Source of the DNA: Candidatus Dactylopiibacterium sp.
GTDB taxonomy: Bacteria; Pseudomonadota; Gammaproteobacteria; Burkholderiales; Rhodocyclaceae
NCBI GenBank assembly: GCA_031119555.1
Contig: JAVHXQ010000002.1
Location: 60,072 to 124,071 of the forward strand
Length of the DNA stretch: 64,000 bases
Direction of reading: 5' to 3'
Below are positions 58,678 to 64,000 of the stretch, one piece after another. Each line of letters opens with the position of its first letter. The first letter of the stretch is position 1. Both the position numbers and the translations under genes were made by a program. The notes under the pieces are model-generated. The model was not told the DNA's origin and did no database searches. It saw only the letters and a list, made by a program, of their open reading frames with translations.

Positions 58678-59837
58678 TGCTTGCCGCCCTGATCCGCAAG
58701 GAACTCCTCGCCCTGCTGCGCGACCCGCACGGCCTCGCGGCGCTTTTCGTGATGCCCGCGGCCTTCATCGTCATCATGTCGCTCGCGCTGCAGGACACCT
58801 ATCGCCCGGCCACGCGCCAGCTCGCCTACGCCGTCGCCAGCGCCGACAGCGGCGAACCCGCGCAGACGCTGCTGGCCCGCTGGCGCGCCACGCATGGCGA
58901 ACCCGTCGCGCTGCCGGCCGACCCGCGCGAAGCACTCACGAGCGGGCGCCTGGGCTACGTGCTGAGCGTGACGCCCGACTTCTCGGCGAGCGTGAGCCAG
59001 CTCACGCTGCCGCCCGGCGTCAAGGCCCGCCTGGAGACCGACCCGGGCCTCGCCCACGCGCTCTTCCGCAGCCTCGAGGCCGAACTCGCCGCCGCCGTCG
59101 GCGAACTGCGCGCCGATGCCGTGCAGGAACGTTTCACGGGCCTCGTCACACCGGGCGCCAACGCCATCGCGCGGCTGGTCGGCGCAGAACGCGCAAGCGC
59201 CGGCGCGCGCCCCACGGCCGTACAGCAGAACGTGCCGGCATGGCTGGTGTTCGGCATGTTCTTCGTCGTCACCGCGATCGCCAGCCTGTTCGTCCAGGAG
59301 ACCCGCGACGGCACCCTCGCGCGACTCCTGACGCTGGGCGTGCCGCGCCGCGTGCAGGTGCTCGCCAAGGCCCTGCCCTATCTCGGCGTCAACGCCATCC
59401 AGGCCGCGCTGATGCTCACCGTCGGCGTCTGGCTCATGCCGCTGCTGGGCGGCGACCGCCTCCAGCTCGCGGGCATCCACTGGCCCGCGCTGCTGCTCGT
59501 GCTCGCCGCCACGAGCGGCGCGGCCATCGGCTTCGCGCTGCTCGTCGCCTGCCTCGTGCGCACCCACGCCCAGGCCGCCGCGCTCGGCGCCTCGTGCAAC
59601 CTCCTCATGGCCGCCATCGGCGGCATCATGGTGCCGGTGTTCGTGATGCCGCCCGCCATGCAGGCGGCCGCGACCTGGTCGCCCATGAACTGGGCGCTCG
59701 ACGGCTTCCTGCAGGTACTGCTGCGCGACGGCGACCTCACCGCCGTGCTGCCCGCCGTCGCCCGCCTCGGCGCCTTCGCGCTCGTGATGTGGCTTGCCGC
59801 CCTGCTGCTCTTCCGCCACCGGACCCGTCAAGCATGA
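58677..59837 (+). CDS. ABC-2 type exporter, permease subunit
   Basis: The 386-residue protein has an N-terminal helix (LLALLRDPHGLAALFVMPAA), a periplasmic domain of about 150 residues, and five C-terminal helices including FGMFFVVTAIASLFVQETRD and GTLARLLTLGVPRRVQVLAK, the pattern of ABC-2 transporters for lipids, polysaccharides or drugs. It pairs with the preceding ATPase. Its stop overlaps the ACP start (ATGA). Confidence 0.92.
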   Translation: MLAALIRKELLALLRDPHGLAALFVMPAAFIVIMSLALQDTYRPATRQLAYAVASADSGEPAQTLLARWRATHGEPVALPADPREALTSGRLGYVLSVTPDFSASVSQLTLPPGVKARLETDPGLAHALFRSLEAELAAAVGELRADAVQERFTGLVTPGANAIARLVGAERASAGARPTAVQQNVPAWLVFGMFFVVTAIASLFVQETRDGTLARLLTLGVPRRVQVLAKALPYLGVNAIQAALMLTVGVWLMPLLGGDRLQLAGIHWPALLLVLAATSGAAIGFALLVACLVRTHAQAAALGASCNLLMAAIGGIMVPVFVMPPAMQAAATWSPMNWALDGFLQVLLRDGDLTAVLPAVARLGAFALVMWLAALLLFRHRTRQA

Positions 59838-60100
59838 CCCCTTCCCTCGCCCCGCTCGCCGAACTGATCCTTGAATCCTGCGACAAGGACGCGCCCGCCG
59901 GCGGCCTCGCCCCCGACGAGATCCTGTTCGGCCCCGAGGCGCGCCTCGCGCTCGATTCGCTCGACGCGCTGCAGGTCTCGGTGGCCATCCACAAGCGGTT
60001 CGGCGTGCGCATCGCCGACAGCAAGGAGACGCGCCGCGCGATGGCCACCCTCGCCACGCTGGCCGACTATCTCGTGGCGCAAGGCGCCCGGCTGGACTGA
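59834..60100 (+). CDS. Acyl carrier protein
   Basis: The 88-residue acidic helical protein has the phosphopantetheine attachment Ser42 in LALDSLDALQVSVAIHKRF. It would carry the growing acyl or keto chain for the ketosynthases and hand it to the BtrH-like transferase. It is encoded between the exporter and the ketosynthase. It is not the housekeeping AcpP, which has a different sequence around the DSL motif and lies with fab genes. No phosphopantetheinyl transferase gene is seen nearby. Confidence 0.88.
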   Translation: MTPSLAPLAELILESCDKDAPAGGLAPDEILFGPEARLALDSLDALQVSVAIHKRFGVRIADSKETRRAMATLATLADYLVAQGARLD

Positions 60101-60104
60101 GCCC

Positions 60105-61181
60105 GTGCGCGGCGTCTTCCTGCAGCGCAGCGGGCTCGTCTGCGCACTGGGCGCCGATCTGCCCGCCGCGCTCGCCTGCCTGGAGGCGGGCGGCGTGACG
60201 CCGGCCCGCCTCGGCACCCCGCCCCAGGCCTGGCCCTGCTTCACGATCGCCGATGCCTCGGCGGCGGCCCCCGACTGGTACGCGCGCGCGCGTCGGCTGA
60301 TCCGGGCGGCCGTGGCGCAATGCGGTGAAGTCGATCGCCGCGCGCCGCTGTTCCTCGCCTCGTGCTCGCTCGACGTGGGCGCCTTCGAGGACGCCACCAC
60401 GGGCCCCGGCGCCACGCACGACTGCCTCGTGCTTGCCGACGCCGTGCGCGCGTGGCTGGACTGGCAAGGCCCCGTGCACTGGGTCTCGACGGCCTGCACC
60501 TCGTCCCACAACGCCCTGCTGGCGGCTGCCGACGGCATCCGCGCGGGCGCCTTCACGCACGCGCTGGTACTGGGCGTGGAGCTGCACAACCGCTTCTCCA
60601 GCGCCGGCTTCGGCGCCCTGCAACTGCTCGACGTGCGCCGCCCCCGGCCGCTCGCGGCCGACCGCGCGGGGCTGGTGCTGGGCGAGGCGGTGGCCGCGCT
60701 CTGGCTGGGCGACGCCTCCGCGCGCTGGCGTCTGGCCGGCGGCGCGAACGTGGTATCCGGCGCGGACCCGGCCGGCGCATCGGCCGCGGCGGTCGCCGCC
60801 ATGTGCCGGCTGGCGCTGGCGCAGGCGGGGCTCACACCGGCCGACATCGGCCTCATCAAGCTGCAGGCCGCCGGCAGCCCGGCCAACGATGCCACCGAAC
60901 TGGCGGGCCTGCGCGCGGTTTTCGCCACGCTGCCGGCGCTGACCACGCTCAAGGCCGAGATCGGGCACACCCTGGGCGCTTCCGGCGCGGCGGAGCTGGC
61001 GCTGCTGTGCGCGTGTCTGGAAAGCGGGGTCTGGCCACGCCCGCGCGCGGCGGCCGAGCCCGCCCTGGACGCGGCATTCGCCTCGCGGCCGCCCGAGGCG
61101 CCGGCGCGGCGTTACCTGCTCGCCAACATCCTCGGCTTCGGCGGCGGGCACAGCACGCTGGTCGTGGAGGACTGCGCATGA
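60105..61181 (+). CDS. Beta-ketoacyl synthase with altered active site
   Basis: The 358-residue thiolase-fold protein starts at GTG, five bp after the ACP stop. It keeps the nucleophile C131 (WVSTACTSSHNA), the second-half Lys/His pair (LKAEIGHTLGASG, H287) and the DATE motif. The usual HGTGT motif reads QAAGSP, so the first catalytic His is replaced by Gln (Q253). That His normally supports malonyl decarboxylation, so a different donor or role is likely. It is shorter than FabF (about 410 residues). It overlaps the next gene. Confidence 0.83.
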   Translation: MRGVFLQRSGLVCALGADLPAALACLEAGGVTPARLGTPPQAWPCFTIADASAAAPDWYARARRLIRAAVAQCGEVDRRAPLFLASCSLDVGAFEDATTGPGATHDCLVLADAVRAWLDWQGPVHWVSTACTSSHNALLAAADGIRAGAFTHALVLGVELHNRFSSAGFGALQLLDVRRPRPLAADRAGLVLGEAVAALWLGDASARWRLAGGANVVSGADPAGASAAAVAAMCRLALAQAGLTPADIGLIKLQAAGSPANDATELAGLRAVFATLPALTTLKAEIGHTLGASGAAELALLCACLESGVWPRPRAAAEPALDAAFASRPPEAPARRYLLANILGFGGGHSTLVVEDCA

Positions 61182-61747
61182 GTCAGTGGCAGATCCTCGG
61201 CCGCTGGCTGGCCGCGCCGCCCGCCGACTGGCGCGACCGCCTCGTCGCGCGGCTGGGCAGCCGCCCCCGCCGGCTGGGGCCGTGGTGCGAGCTGGGCCTT
61301 TTCGGCGCCCTCGAATGCCTCGCGGATGCCGGCGAAACCCGCCTGCCCGAAGCCGCCCTCGTCAGCGTGGCGAGCCTGCACGGGCCCGACCGCGCCCTGC
61401 GCGACGCCCTCGCGCAGTTGCGCGAAGACGGCCTGCCGTTACCGCTGGGATTTCTGCAGAGCCAGCCCAACCAGTTGCTCGCGCATTTCTGCGCGGCGAC
61501 CGGCTGGCAGGGCGACGCCCGCACGCTGGGCACGCGCGCGCCGCTGGACGCCCTGCGGATCGCGACCCAAGGCGCGGCCGACGAGTTGCTGCTGGGCTGG
61601 GTGGATGAAGACGGCAAGCACGGTCACGTGGCCTGCAGCCGCTGGCTGCGCCTGCGCCGCCAGCCCGCCGACGCCTCCGCCGCGCCGCCCTGCCCGGGCG
61701 CGCCAGACCTGCCCGCCTGGCTCGGACTGGACGCCTTCCGCCTCTGA
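61178..61747 (+). CDS. Small ketosynthase-N-terminal-like protein
   Basis: The 189-residue protein has SVASLHGPDRALRDALAQLR, LPLPLGFLQSQPNQLLAHFC and LGTRAPLDALRIATQG, which recall the short beta-ketoacyl synthase N-terminal-like proteins found beside ACPs in aryl polyene and related clusters. It would be half a ketosynthase, too short to condense alone, so a partner or chain-length role is possible. It is the last gene of the operon. Confidence 0.6.
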   Translation: MSQWQILGRWLAAPPADWRDRLVARLGSRPRRLGPWCELGLFGALECLADAGETRLPEAALVSVASLHGPDRALRDALAQLREDGLPLPLGFLQSQPNQLLAHFCAATGWQGDARTLGTRAPLDALRIATQGAADELLLGWVDEDGKHGHVACSRWLRLRRQPADASAAPPCPGAPDLPAWLGLDAFRL

Positions 61748-61804
61748 CCCCGCCGCTGCACCGGACGCGAGAGCGCCTGCGCCACACCGGGGCGTGGCGC
61801 GAAT

Positions 61805-61834
61805 CCGCGCCCGCCCCTCGCGGAGCGGGCGCGG
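61805..61834. other. GC-rich stem-loop between convergent genes
   Basis: CCGCGCCCGC and GCGGGCGCGG form a perfect ten-bp stem with a ten-base loop, 7 bp after the end of the minus-strand binding-protein gene and about 58 bp after the end of the plus-strand operon. No T-run is present. It could act as a shared 3' end for both. Confidence 0.6.
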
Positions 61835-61840
61835 CGGGCC

Positions 61841-63751
61841 TTACCTGGCGAAGAACCAGGTCTGCGGCAAGGCCGGTGCCGGCGTCGGATAGCTCCAGCC
61901 CGCGGGCATGTCTTCCAGCACGTTCTGCAGCTTCACGTTGCGGATCGCCGGATCGCGCGGCGGCTTCACGAGGCCCATGACCTCGAACTCGTCGGCCGCG
62001 AGCGTCAGGATTTCCCTGAACAGCCGGTCCGCTTCCTCCTGGCTGCTGGCCGTCTTCCAGCGCTCATACAGCGCCATGCGCCGCTGCATGCTCTCGGTAG
62101 GCGTCTCGCCGCTCTTGCCGCCCGAGCGGAACCACTGCACCCAGGGCAGGCTCTGGCGGGATTCCTGCGGATGTACGGCCAGGATCGCGCGCGGGTTCTG
62201 CGTGATGTCCAGCCCGCCGCCAACCAGGTCGGTGCTGACGTCGTACTCGTTGTTGAGCGCGCGGTCATAGAACAGCGAGCGCTCGGAGGCGGAGATCACC
62301 AGCTCCACGCCGACCTTCGCCCACTGCTTGCGCAGCAGCTCCAGCGACTGGACCTGCTGGGCGAGCTGGATGGCGGCGATGACGTTCAGCGAGACGCGTC
62401 CGCCCTCCGGATACTCGCGGAAGCCCTGGCCGTCGCGCCGGGTCAGGCCGAGCTTGTCGAGCAGGGCGTTGGCCGCCGCGGGGTCGTGGCGCGTGTATTG
62501 CGTGGCGAGCTTCTCGTTGTACCACTTCGATTCCTTCGCCGGCCCGATCTGCCACGGCGTGCCCTGACCCAGGAAGACGATCTCGTTGACCTCCCGGCGG
62601 TCGCTCGCGAGCGACAGGGCCACGCGGAAGTCCTTCTGCCGCAGGTACTTGCGCAAGGCCTCGTTGCGCGTGCTGTAGTTGAAGTACAGGCCGACGGAAT
62701 TCGCCCCCAGCGGGCGGAAGGACATCAGCTTGTAGCCGCCCTTCTGCTGGTTCTCGGCCAGGACCGGGCGGTTCTGGATCGCGTAGATGTGACGGTGCTG
62801 GAAGTCCAGCTGGCCGCTGATGCTGGCCAGCAGGATGGACTCCACGTCCGAGATGATGCTGATCTGCAGGCGGTCGATGTAGGGCAGCTGGCGGCCGGCC
62901 GTGTCGACCTGCCAGAAGTACGGGTTACGCTCCATCACCACGCGCGACACCCCGCCGCCATAGGGTTCCACGAGCACCCACGGGTCCAGCGTCGGCCGCG
63001 CGGGGTTGCCCCAGCGCGTCGGGACTTCGATATCGCCGCAGCGGATGCGCATCAGCGCCGCCCAGTCCTTGATGTTGGCATTGCCGGTCTGCTCACGGAC
63101 CGCCGGGTTGTAGGCGGGGTGGAACTGGCTGCAGTACTTCTTCTGGTACAGCGTCGGGTACTGATTGACCGGCAGCGCGAGCGCCTCGATGAATCCCAGA
63201 TACGGCCCGCTGAAGCGGAACTGCACCGTGGCGTCGTCGAGCCGGGTGACCTCGGCGAACTTGCCGTCGCTGACGAACGCGGCCGGCGGGCTGGACGAGA
63301 ACTCGCGGTTCCCCGCCAGATCGTTCATGGAGAACAGCACGTCGTCGGCCGTGAAGGGCGTGCCGTCACTCCATTTCATGCCTTTCCTGAGCTTGAAGGT
63401 ATAGGTCGTCGCGCTGGCGTCCAGACTCCAGCTCTCGGCGACGTTGGGCACGACCTGGTTGAAGTCCGTCGACCAGCGCACGAGGCCCTGATTGCCCACG
63501 AGCCGCAGGATGGCGTTGTGGTCTCCGCTCGCGCGGATGGCCGTGCGCAGCACGCCGCCGAAGGTGCCCGCGCGCTGCAGCGGCTTGACGACTTCCGGCT
63601 GCAGCGGCAGCCGATCCTTCAGGGGCGGCAACTGGCCGGCCTTCTCGCGCGTTTCGAGCTGCGGTGCCTGCTGGAACGCCCAGGCGGGCGCCGCCAGACC
63701 GACCCATGCCGCCAGGCACGCCACGTGTTTCAACGATCGTTTCGTTTTCAT
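61841..63751 (-). CDS. Orphan oligopeptide-type ABC substrate-binding protein (family 5)
   Basis: The 636-residue protein has a signal peptide (VACLAAWVGLAAPAWA, then FQQAP) and the same layout as the binding protein at 46924–48834: identical length, shared FQQAP start, WSDGTPFTADDVLFSMND, LVISASERSLFYDRA and a common C-terminal region (AADEFEVMGLVKPPRDPAIR). By eye roughly half or more residues agree. No permease or ATPase gene follows on its strand. GAGGAGA precedes the ATG at 63751. The 249 bp upstream contain no recognisable gene. Confidence 0.9.
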   Translation of the reverse strand: MKTKRSLKHVACLAAWVGLAAPAWAFQQAPQLETREKAGQLPPLKDRLPLQPEVVKPLQRAGTFGGVLRTAIRASGDHNAILRLVGNQGLVRWSTDFNQVVPNVAESWSLDASATTYTFKLRKGMKWSDGTPFTADDVLFSMNDLAGNREFSSSPPAAFVSDGKFAEVTRLDDATVQFRFSGPYLGFIEALALPVNQYPTLYQKKYCSQFHPAYNPAVREQTGNANIKDWAALMRIRCGDIEVPTRWGNPARPTLDPWVLVEPYGGGVSRVVMERNPYFWQVDTAGRQLPYIDRLQISIISDVESILLASISGQLDFQHRHIYAIQNRPVLAENQQKGGYKLMSFRPLGANSVGLYFNYSTRNEALRKYLRQKDFRVALSLASDRREVNEIVFLGQGTPWQIGPAKESKWYNEKLATQYTRHDPAAANALLDKLGLTRRDGQGFREYPEGGRVSLNVIAAIQLAQQVQSLELLRKQWAKVGVELVISASERSLFYDRALNNEYDVSTDLVGGGLDITQNPRAILAVHPQESRQSLPWVQWFRSGGKSGETPTESMQRRMALYERWKTASSQEEADRLFREILTLAADEFEVMGLVKPPRDPAIRNVKLQNVLEDMPAGWSYPTPAPALPQTWFFAR

Positions 63752-64000
63752 CCTCTGTCTCCTCTTGTGGAACGCTGGAACATCACCCGCGGGCGCAAGA
63801 AGCGACCGCCAGGGTCCGGCCGGGCCGCGGCGATCCGACGCACGCGTCGGCACCACGGCCTCGCAGCACGGCGGGCACGGCATGGCCGCGCGCGCGCCGG
63901 GCGCGGTGTCTCAAAGTGGGCTTGCCCGCGCTGACCCCGCAGGGCGGTCGTTCGCGCCCGGCGGCCCAGGCGGCCCGGCCCGCGCGAGGCGCAGGGGAGT

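Overview
The window is a chromosomal segment of a very GC-rich beta-proteobacterium, most likely a member of Burkholderiales. This rests on the rpsU–yqeY–dnaG–rpoD arrangement, the protein families present, and the dominance of GC-ending codons. No insertion sequence, prophage, CRISPR array or rRNA operon was seen. Genes are tightly packed, and many stop/start pairs overlap as ATGA or GTGA.

Layout. (1) 1–4.7 kb: the macromolecular-synthesis cluster (rpsU end, yqeY-like, dnaG, rpoD), then a tRNA with anticodon CAU. (2) 4.7–10.6 kb: a repeat-bearing spacer, a 41-residue membrane protein coupled to a membrane-embedded chemoreceptor, TspO, and a YgiW-like periplasmic protein divergent from a PepSY / response regulator / histidine kinase operon. 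The divergent spacer holds two inverted pairs of 11-bp-phased repeats. (3) 10.5–29.6 kb: an aromatic-acid catabolic island. A LysR regulator faces galD-ligJ-ligK-ligI-ligA-ligB-ligC, the full protocatechuate 4,5-cleavage pathway down to pyruvate and oxaloacetate. It is followed by a TRAP transporter, an aldo/keto reductase, pobA, a TetR regulator, a second TRAP transporter, and three genes that would convert shikimate or quinate-type compounds to protocatechuate. (4) 29.8–42.5 kb: a lipoprotein pectate lyase and a 12-gene type II secretion operon in the order L-M-N-F-G-H-I-J-K-C-D-E. (5) 42.9–48.8 kb, minus strand: an oligopeptide-type ABC importer. (6) 49.5–54.2 kb: dnaE, a small secreted beta-rich protein and a WbuC-like cupin. 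(7) 54.3–61.7 kb: a nine-gene overlapping operon of DarA-like flavodoxin, KAS III, small HTH protein, BtrH-like acyltransferase, ABC-2 exporter, ACP, an altered ketosynthase and a ketosynthase fragment-like protein. (8) 61.8–63.8 kb, minus strand: an orphan paralogue of the oligopeptide-binding protein.

How it works together. Region 3 reads as a complete input-to-central-metabolism module: transporters bring in hydroaromatic or aromatic acids, PobA and the shikimate/dehydroshikimate enzymes funnel them to protocatechuate, and Lig/Gal enzymes degrade it. Pectate lyase plus type II secretion and shikimate/4-hydroxybenzoate use suggest a lifestyle on plant-derived material. The strongest candidate for an undescribed system is region 7. 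It has acyl-carrier, condensing, acyl-transfer and export functions but no reductase or dehydratase, and one ketosynthase has lost the first catalytic histidine. A recurring structural theme is that all four binding-protein genes in the window are followed by strong GC-rich stem-loops without a U-tract.
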